Origin: Adiantum capillus-veneris
Lineage: Eukaryota > Streptophyta > Polypodiopsida > Polypodiales > Pteridaceae
Length of the DNA: 60,000 bases
NCBI GenBank assembly: GCA_014529385.2
Contig: CM043966.1
Coordinates: 44,280,537 to 44,340,536, forward strand
Reading direction: 5' to 3'
In this document: piece by piece, positions 23,191 to 34,400 of the stretch
How the letters are laid out: every line of letters starts with the position of its first letter
How positions within the stretch are numbered: the stretch's first letter is position 1
The notes under the pieces: generated by a model
Database searches by the model: none
What the model saw: only the letters and a program-made list of their open reading frames with translations
What the model was told of the DNA's origin: nothing
Program-made: the position numbers and the translations under genes

Positions 23191-23970
23191 CCGCTCCGCT
23201 TCCACGATGGAAAAAAGAGTAAAGAGAAGCATAAAAGTCTATTTGAAGCTCACATATTTATTGAGCAGTGACCAAGGCTCGAAAACAAGCAAGAAGATCC
23301 AGAAAGTGTATGCTTTATGTGGTTATGAAGGCCTAAGCGTAGATATTTTATGCTTGAAGCAAAGGTTTTACATGTGAAAAGGCTCTTAGGACATATAAGG
23401 CAACTTGAGTAGAGGAAGACATGTGGTCAGTGGTAAAAAGGAAAGTGTGTGAGAGACTTCACATCTTTGCATGAGGGAGACCGAAAAAGTCCTATTCTGA
23501 ATTTTTTTTATAAAACAAGTTTCTGGACAAAACGGCCGGCTGAAGGAGAAGGAAAAGGGAGTTTTGAGCGTTTTTGCGTCTCATGCACAGAGGCTAATTC
23601 TGTACCGATTGAGAGATATTCAAGTTTTCGTGCTCTGCTGTATTAGCGGGGAGGAAGCCATAAGCTTTGAGCACTATAATCCTAAGCCAAGCTTCCATAG
23701 CCCACTCTCATCCAATCTTCCATAGCCAGTCTAATCAAAGATACCATAAGCCACTCTAATCTAAGCTTCCAAGCCACTCTAATCATGGAATTAGTTTAAT
23801 AATGTAAGCAGCGGTATTGTTAATGATAATCAAGCTTCAGGATCTTGTTCAAGCTGTTAATTTCAAGCTTTGTCTACATTCATTGTGTCTGCTGCAACTA
23901 TCTTCCCCACACCTCTCACAACCAGAGGCCCCGCGCCTTCCCGGCTCACCTTTCGAACACAGATCCCCCG
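23191..23970. other. Insertion inside the integrase C-terminal region
   Basis: Integrase reads GDYVVV on the left and DNVLMYTLKQH on the right, so the DNA between is foreign or duplicated. It has no credible gene. Four imperfect 24-bp units resembling CTTCCATAGCCACTCTAATC lie at about 23660-23790. No target duplication is clear. Confidence 0.55.
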
Positions 23971-24788
23971 ACAACGTCTTAATGTATACCCTGAAACAAC
24001 ATTCTAGGAAACTCAAACAGCGAGGCAATGGACCCTATGTGATTCATGACATATCATCTAGCGGTGCCATTAAGCTTGCGACATTAGAGGGAGAGGAGAT
24101 TCCTAATTGGATTAGTGGCTGCAGATTAAAGAAGTACAACCTACCACTAACCTTAGAGATGCTTGCAAAAATTCACACTGCGAAGGAGCGCAAGAACAAA
24201 GCAAATGAGACAAAGGCTCAAGCACAGGAGGAGGCCAGAATCAGGATTTAAAAGTGAAAACAGAAGTTACAACAACAAAGACTTCCTCAACTAGCAGATA
24301 CGGCTCAAATTCCTTTTTCTGTAATTCACACTGATGAGCCATGGAAAATAGGAATCGATGTTTGCATCAATGTCAGACTTTCGAATGGAAGATATCAACG
24401 AGCATTGATTGACACAGGGGCAAGAGTCAATGTGGTCAACTTCTCCACTTACACGATGCTTACCGACGAACCGCTAGTGCATTCCACACGATATTTACAA
24501 GCCGGGAACGGGGCAAAAATGCCAACATTGGGCATAGTAAACTTACTAATCAATATTGATGGAAATAGTTATCCTCATCAATTTCTCGTAATGAAAGACG
24601 GAGGAATTAGAGAATCAATATGTTTGGGAATTCCATGGATGAGAACGTACAATGTAGTTACCGAATGGTCAGAACATGCGCTGATGTACACACACAACTC
24701 CAACACGTACATGACTCCTTTCGCCAAAACAGATCACTCGTGTGGCCGATTATCCCCATCGACAAAAAGCAATCAGCTCATCAGCTAG
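23971..24788 (+). pseudogene. Integrase C-terminal domain joined to a second retropepsin-like domain
   Basis: All in one frame. About 24005-24170 is the integrase C-terminal domain (RGNGPYVIHD, GCRLKKYNLPLT). A charged Lys/Glu/Gln helix follows, broken by TAA (24249) and TGA (24255). From about 24300 a new domain begins: IDTGARVNVVNF with DTG at 24411-24419, and about 75 residues later SICLGIPWM, the two hallmarks of a retropepsin-type fold (DTG and hydrophobic-LG). B already has a protease at 18959, so this is a second one in the polyprotein. An old domain duplication or a scaffold use are possible. It is not a fragment of the first protease: flanks and wording differ. Confidence 0.75.
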
Positions 24789-25160
24789 AAACACCGAAAA
24801 CGGCTGTTCGAAAAGTATGGATAAAGAAAACCGTCATGCAGAACAAACAGAGACAGATATGGCTGCCCAAGGCACAACTCCCGACAAAAGCAACACCATA
24901 TCAAAGACCTTCAGAAGGTAATCCAAAGTGGAAATGGCAACCAAAGATGGAGACAACCACAAATTCAGCGACAAAGATCGAAGGGAGACCAAAAAGTCAA
25001 CACAGGAAGCCTGAACTAACAAAATGGCAATGGAAACCTAAGAAAATTCAGGAACCTACATCAAAATCGGAAAATATGAAAAAAACTGAATAGAAATGGG
25101 TTCCAAAAATAGTTGCCATCACCAAACCAACAATCAAGGAGAGAGCAAGTAAACTGCAAG
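24789..25160 (+). pseudogene. Basic Trp-Pro-Lys repeat tail after the second retropepsin domain
   Basis: In another frame (open from 24620 to 25093, then past a TAG) the sequence is Lys/Gln/Pro-rich with spaced Trp motifs: VWIKK, IWLPKA, KWKWQPKM, KWQWKPKKI and KWVPKI, about 15-30 residues apart. Family A has the same style at 43855-44490 (VWAKKPKV, VWIPKPSV, RWVPKS). A nucleic-acid binding role is a guess from charge only. Confidence 0.6.
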
Positions 25161-26440
25161 CCCTTCTGTTCCATAAATGGGTTATACAAATTGGAGAGCA
25201 AGTATTACCGAGCAACAAAATAAGAGAGCAAATCCTTGGGTCAACAATGATGAGAATCTACCAAAGCACAATGTCAGTCAATTCCTCCTTACCATTTATA
25301 AAAAAGAACACCAAAAGGCAATTAAATATCTTCCCAACACAACTTGAATACTTATAATAAAGATCTTCCCAACACAACTTTAGACTATTCCTATAGAAAG
25401 CAAAGATGCCCAAACCTCAGACATAATATGAAATGGAACCAATTATATTCCAAGGTTGCCTCTTGCCTAGTTGTTTGAGCATCCACTTCATTCACTGATC
25501 CAAGACAATATCTATGCTCTTGCTCTCATCACCATGAAGATCATCATCTCATCAAGATCCTTTGTGATTGACAGGGAGTTCACTTGATCACTACAAAGAA
25601 TATCATGAGCCAGAGCCTTCTCCTTTTCTACAAGAGGCTATCCCAATTGCAAGAATACATCAAAGTAAAAAAAACCAATTAAACAACCCTTCAATCATTG
25701 CACAATTACTTATGACATTTGTATTCGACACATTTTCACTACTCGATTTCATAAAAAATAGCAGATAAAATTATAACAATCATTTCAATACACAAAATAT
25801 TGTAGCCTTTTCATTTTCATGGTAAAAAGTGCTCCAATCCCTTCATTTACATGACCAAAATAGATGCTCCAACCCCCTTATTTCCACGACCAAAAAGAAA
25901 AGCCATTTGCTTGCCGTCGGTGCTAGAATTGCGGGGCAGTTCCGTCACTCATCGTGGCCTCAACGGCAAGCCGAGGGACATTTTTTAAAATCATGGAAAT
26001 AAAGGGGTGAATGAACAGTTTTTGAATGGACAATTTTGGGTGAATGGGGCAATAATGAGCGTCCCCATCCAGTGTTTTGAGCGTGTTGCGTCTCAATCTG
26101 AGTGTTGAAAATTGGACCACTGATAGAAAGGATAGCATTGCAATTGCAGGAAGGGGACATGGGACATGGAAGTGTTCGTCATTTTTTTATACGCGGTTGG
26201 GTTTCCTCATTGCCAAGATGCAAACGGGGACAATAGTTAAATTTTCTAAATTTGTAGGATTTTTGAACTATTTTTTTGTATATTTTGCAGGTTTTTCCTC
26301 CCTTTACCTTAGTTTGCAACCGGCTAATCTTGATTTCCAATCGGCTTAAGGCTAAGCTAAGGAAAACCTTTCTCGAACACTAGTCCGACAGGGACTCTAA
26401 TAGTCACAAAAGTGAGCTAATGATCATTGCTGCACGGGTG
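25161..26440. other. Non-coding stretch of element B
   Basis: No credible gene. Small direct repeats are present: ATCTTCCCAACACAACTT twice (25330-25382), and a roughly 40-bp unit beginning GCTCCAA twice near 25830-25895. Confidence 0.5.
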
Positions 26441-26445
26441 AAAGA

Positions 26446-26940
26446 GTGAAACAAATAATCCATCTTGAGTGGGCAATTAAAATTTCTCTTTCAAATGCAA
26501 GAGATTGTAGATTCACAGAGACTGTGGTTACACACATACAAATACAAAATCCCAAGCCAAGGCGGGCGCAGTCAGGGCATGTATATAGAGCTGACAAAGA
26601 TGCATTCACGTGTGTGATTTGCCTTGGCGAAGCAGAGTAGGACTCGGTGGTGACGGCATGCGGCCACCTTTTTTGCTGGCCCTGCTGCGCTTCTGGCTAC
26701 TTACGCAGGCGTCCAACAACGGAGACAGGAATTGCAGGAAAAAGCTGCGGAGCGGTGACTGCGGAAGCCCGGCATGGACTCAGAAAGCACGGTGTTGCGC
26801 GAAGGAAATGTAGGAGAATAAAAATGAGCAGCAATAGCAGCTTCTGCTTTATGAGCGGGATGGCATGGATAGCAGAAAAGGAGCAGCAAGGTGGCACGCA
26901 GCAATCGCAAGGTGAGGTGTTGGGAGATATCTGGTCTTGA
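26446..26940 (+). pseudogene. RING-type zinc-finger gene fragment (RMA/RNF5-like E3 ligase)
   Basis: One frame with a single TAG at 26638. It reads FTCVICLGEAE, the stop, then DSVVTACGHLFCWPCC: the first six RING ligands (CxxC, CxH, CxxC) with the GHLFCWPC wording typical of RMA/RNF5-type E3 ubiquitin ligases. The last CxxC pair is missing: after YLRRRP the sequence becomes Ala/Arg-rich and unrelated. The fragment lies inside element B between integrase and ORF3, so it is most likely captured host sequence or part of another inserted element. It cannot fold a full RING domain. Confidence 0.7.
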
Positions 26941-27104
26941 TGCACAGTACATTGTCGGAGTGTGTGCTCAGTCCGTGGAGGAGAAGGGCCTTAGAGGGTA
27001 TCATTGAGGCACTAGAATTTGAGGGTCTGCTCGAGGGAGAGTTTGGCAGAGTCGAATGCGCCATTGAATTCCTTGCTCAGAGAAAGGGTCAAACGACCTT
27101 TGAT

Positions 27105-27182
27105 GTATAGCATTGGGCTGGTTTGTTGCTGCAACCATCCGTGTCGGACTGGTTACAACAGCAAACCAGTCCAATGCTATAC
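27105..27182. repeat. 78-nt inverted repeat, long hairpin
   Basis: Arms 27105-27137 and 27150-27182 (33 nt each) are complementary except at four positions; the loop is 12 nt. All four differences are transitions; as + strand RNA two become G-U pairs. The arms start and end GTATAGCATTGG / CCAATGCTATAC. Confidence 0.85.
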
Positions 27183-27254
27183 ACGGCGAGGAGGAGAGCC
27201 GCATCCAATGGTGGCTATTATTAGCAGCATTTTGTTGCATACCTAGCTGTCAAA

Positions 27255-27710
27255 CTACAACGAGGTACCATGCTTTGGTTGTGTTCGATGGCAGACGATG
27301 GCACAACATAGCTTGGAAAATTGACGGCAATCCGACAAAAAACAACGGCGGTTGCCAAGCGTCTGGGTAAAATCGAAGCAACACTTAGGTGCACATATTG
27401 GCCTCATGACTCAAATGAAGCACCATGCTTTGATTGTATTCGACTATAGACGACGACACAACACCTTGGACAATTGATGATAATCCTATGGAGCACACGA
27501 AAAGCAATGATATTGGAGGACGAGTGCCCGAGTAAAATCAAATTGACATCTCATGGCAGTTGACTGCCGTCAAGGACTACACCTTAGGTGCACATAGTAG
27601 ACAACAAGCAACGGCAGACGAAGAGCATCGGCGAGCAAAATCAAAGTGGCATCTCATGACAGTGAGTGCGGACAAGGACTAAAACTCAGGCGGACATATT
27701 GGTCCCGTAA
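27255..27710. repeat. Decayed tandem repeat
   Basis: Two related units start near 27265 and 27420 (shared ACCATGCTTTG and CACAACA segments, about 155 bp apart). Pieces of a third repeat ACATCTCATGGCAG-like text at 27548 and 27648. No gene is visible. Confidence 0.55.
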
Positions 27711-28560
27711 ATGTTACACCCAGACAATCACACCTTACCATGGACTTTCATTGTCCTCCATGGCGAGGGAGTAAGTGATTAAATGGGAAATTGTAAAATA
27801 TTGGGCTAATTCGGCTGTGTTTGCCATGGCATTTTTGGTGACAACAACATATTTTTGAAGACACTCTTTCAAAACACAAATTAAGACATCACTAATGGCA
27901 TCTATGGCATTGAAAAGGATCGCACTATGCTTTGACTTGTACATTATTTGAATGTACTAAAAAAATTTAAAGTAAGTATTATCTTTTCTATACCCTCTCT
28001 ATTTGGCCTATTACATATACATTACCTTGCGATACTCCAAGCAAGCTTGTTCTATCGTTTGCAAACAATGCTCTGGCACATTGCCACTTATGGACCTCAA
28101 TAGGGTCAAACACTAGTTCTTCTTTTTGAAATTTAATTACAATAGGTCAATTTGACACACTTAAACGATATTCAAGATGGAGATTTCTTTCTATGTTCTT
28201 CAACATTGTCTGGAAAATGTGAAGTTCAAATGTGGTGAGAACAATTTTGGTGATCAGATTTATGCCCTTGACTACAAATTTTCAATGTTCTACAAGATAT
28301 GTGTCATCATAAGTTGTTGTCAGATGCAATTATCTCAAAAATTTCACCTTTAGTGATCAAAGAGGAGACGAACGATTACAGGCATTCATGGACAAGTGTC
28401 ATTGACCTCATTAGAAACCTCCCATTACTCTTAGTACAACTATGGTAAAGGGAAGAATATGGCATCCGAATTGGTAAGAGAAGTAATTCTACTGGTTCCC
28501 AATGCATCACATCTGTTTCATATTAGTACAATTGGGTCAGTAGAGAAAGGGTTTCCATAT
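27711..28560. other. Stretch without recognisable genes
   Basis: No recognisable domain. A 69-codon minus-strand frame (27735-27944) looks protein-like in composition but I cannot identify it. Stops occur elsewhere in all frames. Confidence 0.4.
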
Positions 28561-28564
28561 TGTC

Positions 28565-28771
28565 ATGCTTACAAACTTCCCTTGGTGCTCATGTGAGGAT
28601 TTTTGGAGACGTGATAGTAAACCTGTTACATACATGCCTTGCAAGCACATCTACTTTTTGTTTTTTAGAGTCTTGGGTTTGGACTACGTTGCCCATCAGT
28701 TTGTGCATCAAGCCACACTTACAAAAGTGGAGTTATTTCAAGCTTTAGGAGGTTCCCGAATAGCATTGTAG
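28565..28771 (+). pseudogene. SWIM-type zinc-finger fragment
   Basis: A 68-codon frame reads CSC, then 16 residues, then CKH, the CxCxnCxH pattern of a SWIM domain, followed by IYFLFFRVLGLD, the hydrophobic strand-helix text usual after it. SWIM domains occur in FAR1/MULE-type proteins and in some RING-SWIM E3 ligases. Because a RING fragment lies 1.9 kb upstream on the same strand, both could come from one captured gene, but no exons connect them. Only this domain is recognisable. Confidence 0.55.
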
Positions 28772-30145
28772 GCATATGGGATTGTGTTGAATTTCCTACA
28801 AAATCCAAGTGTCAAATTTTTGGTGGACTTTTTTTGAGAGAAGATATGTCACATAGAATTGCATTATGTCTCTAGTATAAAGAGATTGCATGTGGCTAGA
28901 GTATTCAAATTTCATAATGGCTCAAAATACTAGAGTTTTGTCGAGTGATTCACATATTTGTGGTAGTGAGAATAATATGCATGTCATTATTATTATTTTA
29001 AACCATTGTTGTTCTTGCATCAATTTGTCCCCATATTTGCTCGAAATTTGTTTTTGCTCGCTTTTCTTTGCTCGGTGATTAGAAACCCCCTCCATAAACA
29101 GCTAGCCTCGCCATCAAAAGCCACTGAAAATAACATTCAGTCCCCGCATCTTGCACATCACTTTGTTACCCAATGCATTGTCTCAAACATGACGATAGGG
29201 CCACATTACACGGCAGTGCATAAACATAGATTTCAAAACCCATGCACATGCACACAACCTTCGTCCGGGACGACTCAGTCTAGGAAGGGGGAAGTAACTG
29301 CTGAATCTAGCAGTAGTCAGGACCATTGAGGGGCCCAACGTGTATATATGTACATAATGCATGTGTTTGTTGTTTTTTTCATTTTTTACAGTTCAATTTC
29401 GAACAAATTTGATCAAAATCTGGCATTTTTAGCGTTTTTATTATCCAACCAGTATAATAATGAGCTGTAATGACAAAATCTGGAGCATTGGGATGCTTCT
29501 AGTGAAAATATATGCTTACGGGTGAGTATAATAATTTTTGGCTAATTTTCGCCAGTTAATAAGTATTTTCAATTTATTTTGTTTGATTTTCGTTAATAAT
29601 CTTTCAAAAATTAAAAAATATCGCCCACAGTGTCAGAATCAAGTTCTGGAAGCTAATCTGAAGATGTCGAATTTCGACCTTAATGATCATGACCACATTT
29701 CACCAGAATCGCATCAAATGGTCATACGACGCCAGAATGATGAACGGTTCGACCCACAGATGGTATACAAATTATATCAGGATCAAAGGTAAGGAAAATT
29801 AGCCCTATGTTACGAAAACCTCTGAAAGATATGCGTCAGGTAGGCCAAATTCTAGCTCATTGTTCATTTTCACATTTTGAGAGAGAAGAAGAGAGCTTCT
29901 TGACCTAGAGCGAGCTGCCACATTTCTACCCCGTACGGACGATCGGAGCTAGCATTTCATACCAGATTTCACAATTATGCTCCTTATCAAGTAAAGATCA
30001 AGTCTATTACGCATGCAAGCGCGAATCATTGCACAAACGGGCGAATGGATCAAATCAACAAAACTTTTTTCAAGCACAGAACACATCAATGTGCTCCCCA
30101 CAATGTCAGGAACAAAGCCATGTGATCAAATCTCAGTTTGGTGGT
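28772..30145. other. Stretch without genes; possible old polypurine tract
   Basis: No credible ORF. At 29268-29292 the text GACGACTCAG followed by AGGAAGGGGGAAG resembles the 3' end of family A (GACGACACGAG followed by AGGAAGGGGGGAAG at 45957-45982). It may be a leftover 3' end of a related element. Confidence 0.35.
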
Positions 30146-31291
30146 GGTACAACGATCGCGATCAGTGTACCCCACTGACCAAACTTGACACAGAAATTGC
30201 AAAAGGCATCCCCTCAGCTTCGCCAACAACTTGCAGGTGTCAATACTCAATTTGGGAACTATGCAACGATCGCGATCGGTGCCCTAGATGCAGGTTCTGC
30301 AACTTTTGGCTTGGCCCAGGCTTAGAACTCAGTGAGGGATACACTCTCTTGAATTTTCATGGAAAATGCACAAATTTTTCTCATGGAATGGGCCAAATTA
30401 ATCAAACACACCCGAATCGGGAAAATTTGACCTACAACTACCAAAATTTGACTGAAAATTATGACGGATGGTTTGAAAGACATACCTATCCGACTAGGAG
30501 TCAGCACAGTAGTATAAAACCCTGAATGGAGCTCATAATCTCCTACAAGGACGAAGATGACCATTTCAGTCAGCGAGTAATCACAGAAGGGAAGAATTTG
30601 GTCGAACTAATGCCAAAGACTAAAAGGCGACTTAGAGATGCCCAATTATCCCATTGGTATCCAAAGAATGCTTGAAAAATGCACAAGTCTGGAAAATCTC
30701 CAAAGACGGAGTAAAAAGTGCGGATCAAGTCAGAATCAGATAGCGGAGTAGGCTGATGGTAGCAACACATCATGGAAGCAGTAAAAGCTCAAAAACTAAC
30801 ATCAACTAGCTCCAGGCTCCAACCAGAATTCATCAGGAAAACCCAATATGGTTAGAATTAGTAAAATAAGTTCAAACAGTGAAAAATTGCTCTAATTTGT
30901 TCATTTTAAGTCCAAACTTGAAAATAAATCATCAATGGGCTAGGCAGGCATAGGGGACCAAAGCCATCCAGTTTTCACCCAAAAAAGCCCAGGTACTACG
31001 ATCGCGATCGGTGTACCTCAGCATCAGATTTTGACCAAAACCTAACAGATCTCTTGTACACATCTTGTTCAAGTCACCCATCAAGTTTCAAGCCTATTGG
31101 ACATCAAAAACCCATGAAAAATCAAAGTCTAGTCCAAAACTCCCTTGTAACCCAAAAATTGGGACTTATAAACTCAAAAGTGGTTCAAATAAAAGACAGA
31201 GTGGATCAAAATGACCCTCTAGCTATCAGCAAACCACTCATGTGATCAGATCTCATTTTGGCCTCTGTACTACGATCGCGATCTGTGTACC
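30146..31291. repeat. Dyad-symmetric motif cluster, 3' copies (4)
   Basis: Copies lie at 30146-30171, about 30261-30283 (core 30267-30278), 30992-31017 and 31266-31291. The 12-bp core CGATCGCGATCG is intact in the second and third; the other two end in CGATCA and CGATCT. The right arm GTACC is kept in three of four. The copies at 30992 and 31266 are 274 bp apart, nearly the 273 bp seen in the leader. Confidence 0.9.
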
Positions 31292-31491
31292 TCAAGCCCA
31301 GATTTGGCTCAGATTTCAATCAGTCATAGCTCTAGTCTTCCTAGTCCCACTGGTGAAATATGGACAAGAATGGATGAGATTTGTTCAAGTTATGATCAAA
31401 TTTTAACTTTTGAACTGCTTTTTACTAAAAGTCTAAATGCTACTGGTTGCGAAAGAAAAATCCTGACAACTTGTGATTCTAATGACACAGA

Positions 31492-34400
31492 ATGCCTCGC
31501 CAAAAGCAAGCAAGGCAGTGGACAACAATACCATATGAAGTGGATGAGCTCTCTACAAACGAAAAAGCTCACATCTCGGATGAAATACTAGCTCAGATCC
31601 GTGCTCACATTTTCATCACGAAGTTTAGGGATGCTGATGGTGATATGGTAAAGACGACTATCATGCCACGGGAAATATGGAATCTCCACCGAAGGCTGGA
31701 GGTCACAGAAGCCGTGCGAGCTGTGCATTTGGAGCAGTTTTTTAGATTGCAGCCATGGGAAATAGACTACATGAGGGCCCACGAGCTCATGAGCTCGATA
31801 CAGTATGATGGGCAAGCAATGCTCACCGACAAGGATGGTTCAAAGGTAAAAGTAAAGATCACAAAAGAAATCATCAACGAAGCTTTGCCTTTCCTTCCAG
31901 GGCAACACGACTTGCTGGCAAAGACCAAGTCACTGGATAACAAGAAAGAATTTATCAAAGCAAAAGGAAACAAGTACAAATACAGTGACATGATATACGG
32001 TGAGCTGGAATTACCGATGAGATTGATCTCTCAGCATTTCAGAGTACAAAAGCCTCCTCTCTACACCGAGCCGATACTGCACATCGCAGTGGTCATGGCT
32101 CTAGCAACAGCTGAAAACAGAACCATCCGCTGTGATTATGGTTCTTACATCTTGGAGAACTTGGTCGAAGCAAATTTGAAAGGCTCGGCAAAGAACAAAA
32201 GCTACATGAGTGCAGGGCCAATGCTAACAAGAATAGCATACCAAGCTTTGGGAACGATTGAAGATCTACCGGTGGCCAGTTCTCAAACGGCCCTGATTCA
32301 GAAAGCAAATCTGGTTGCTCATTCAGTAAGGACGACCACTAGCGCAACATCATCGCGCTCGGCCAAGGCATCCAACAAAAGCTCGAGTGATGAAGAAGCG
32401 ACGGAGACTGAAGACGAGGGAAACTCTCAAGGGTCTAAAGACAAAGGACCATCGAAATTTGAAGAAAGTGAGGAGGAAGACACCAGCACACCACTTGAGA
32501 AAAGAAAGAGGGAAAGAAGTACAGTGCCGCAGTTCGACCTTCAAAAAGCATATGGAGAGGCCCAACAAAGAGTTGAGGAAAGAAGGACCAAGTTGCGGGC
32601 TGACAGAAAAGCGAGAGCTGCTGCAACACAACAAACAGAAAAACAAAGATTTGAGAGGGAAAGACAGGTAAGAATAGAAGAGGCAGCTCGAATACAGGCT
32701 GAGAAACAAAGGATAGTCGCGGAACAAAAGGCTGCAGAAGTGGACGTATCTTCTCAGTCCATTGAAGAAACAAAGGAGAAAGCAGACTGATGATACGAAC
32801 CAAGCAGAGAAGCTAAAGAAAGCTGAAAGAGAGAGGAATGTGGAAGCACGACGGGCAGCGGATTTGAATCGCCAAAGAATCATAAAGATTTTAAAGAAAA
32901 GAAAAGCGGACACATCTGCTTCGCAGCCAAGGGACGATGCATCGAAAAAGAGGCGTGAACAAGAAGCGGAGAAATCACCACCTCCTCCCTCGCCTAAATC
33001 ACCACCTCCTCCTCCTTCTCCATCAACCCAAAAACCACCACCTCCTCCTCCTTCATCCTCACAAAAAGAGTCTATGCCGCCTACGGAAGCAATAGGATAC
33101 CAAGAAGCCTGTTAGGCTATTGTTGATTTTGACTACAGGAAAACCTTACAAGAATTAGAAAGACAATTCCAATGCCAGCACGTGGTGCTAAGAGAAAAAC
33201 AAAAGCAGGTACAGGAGGCTCAACAAAAGCAAGCATCTGGGCAAGAGGAGTTAGAGAGCCTACGGGCACAATTGGAGCTCACAACAAAGGAAAGAGACAT
33301 TGAGCGATAGTAGGCTCAGTCTCTGATTAGAGATCTGGTGGACGTCAGGACGGAGTTGACCACCAAGAAAAAAGAATGCCAAGAATTGAAAACAAAGGTA
33401 CAGAAAGCAATGGAGCAGCTTGCTTACGAAAGCGCAAGGTTTCAGAGAGTTAAGAGTTCATACCTCACTGTCAAAAGTACTTTGACAACATCGATGGAAA
33501 ACCAGGAACCTGCTAGAGCATTGGTCTCCACATCAGACAATGCCACATCAGTGAACACCCTAGCGGCGCTAAAAGGGGAGCTAGATCAAGAAAGACTTTA
33601 GAGGCAACTGCTCTTATCGGGAATGATGGCCTAGACGGCGGCCAACAAGCAAAAGGTAAAAGAGCTGGAGCAGCAACTTGCACAAGCAAGGGCCGAGTTA
33701 GAGACTCAGAAACAGATCAGTGACACATTGCTGAAAGGAAAAGAAGCATTGAGTTCTCAACCGCAAATAAGAACAGTGGAAGCCCAAGTGCAACCGCAAC
33801 TACTGTCAGGCCAAGAAATACTTGATTTGCCTGAAACTTCACATAAAGGAGAACAAGGATAGGGATCGGCTGAGGCAGGCCTAGATATTAGAGATGAGCT
33901 CACTGAAAGCATCAAGGACATGCCAGAGGGACCAGCAAAAGATTACATGATATACGAAAAGAAGATGATGGAGTCAACGGCCCTGGCATTCTTACAGCCA
34001 GAAGAGCAGGTGGAGGGGTTTGGCCATGAGTACCTACCTTTTCCCTTGATATGAGCAATCCTATGGAAGGAGAAGATGCGGCCAACCCTGCCACAAAACA
34101 AAGACAGAGATTACGAAGGTGTAGCACTGACAGCCGAACAAGCTCAGGCTTTCATCGAAGATCACCCTAAATGGAGGCAAAAGTGGCTGGACAAGCAGCC
34201 ACAGGATCTAGCCAACTACCACAAAGCTCCTCAGCACATTCAAATAGATCCTACTTTCTGCACAGTCCCTAGAAGACGCACATGGAAGGAGTTTGATACA
34301 TGGAAAGGTTCAAGGCAGCAAAAGCTAAACTACCCAGTCCTGACAGCGCAAAATCCTCCTACAGTAGCCTATGTAGTCAACACCCTGAATTCGACAATCA

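Noticed and set aside
32350-32913. 187-codon minus-strand hydrophobic frame
   Set aside because: Antisense shadow of the ORF3 coiled coil.
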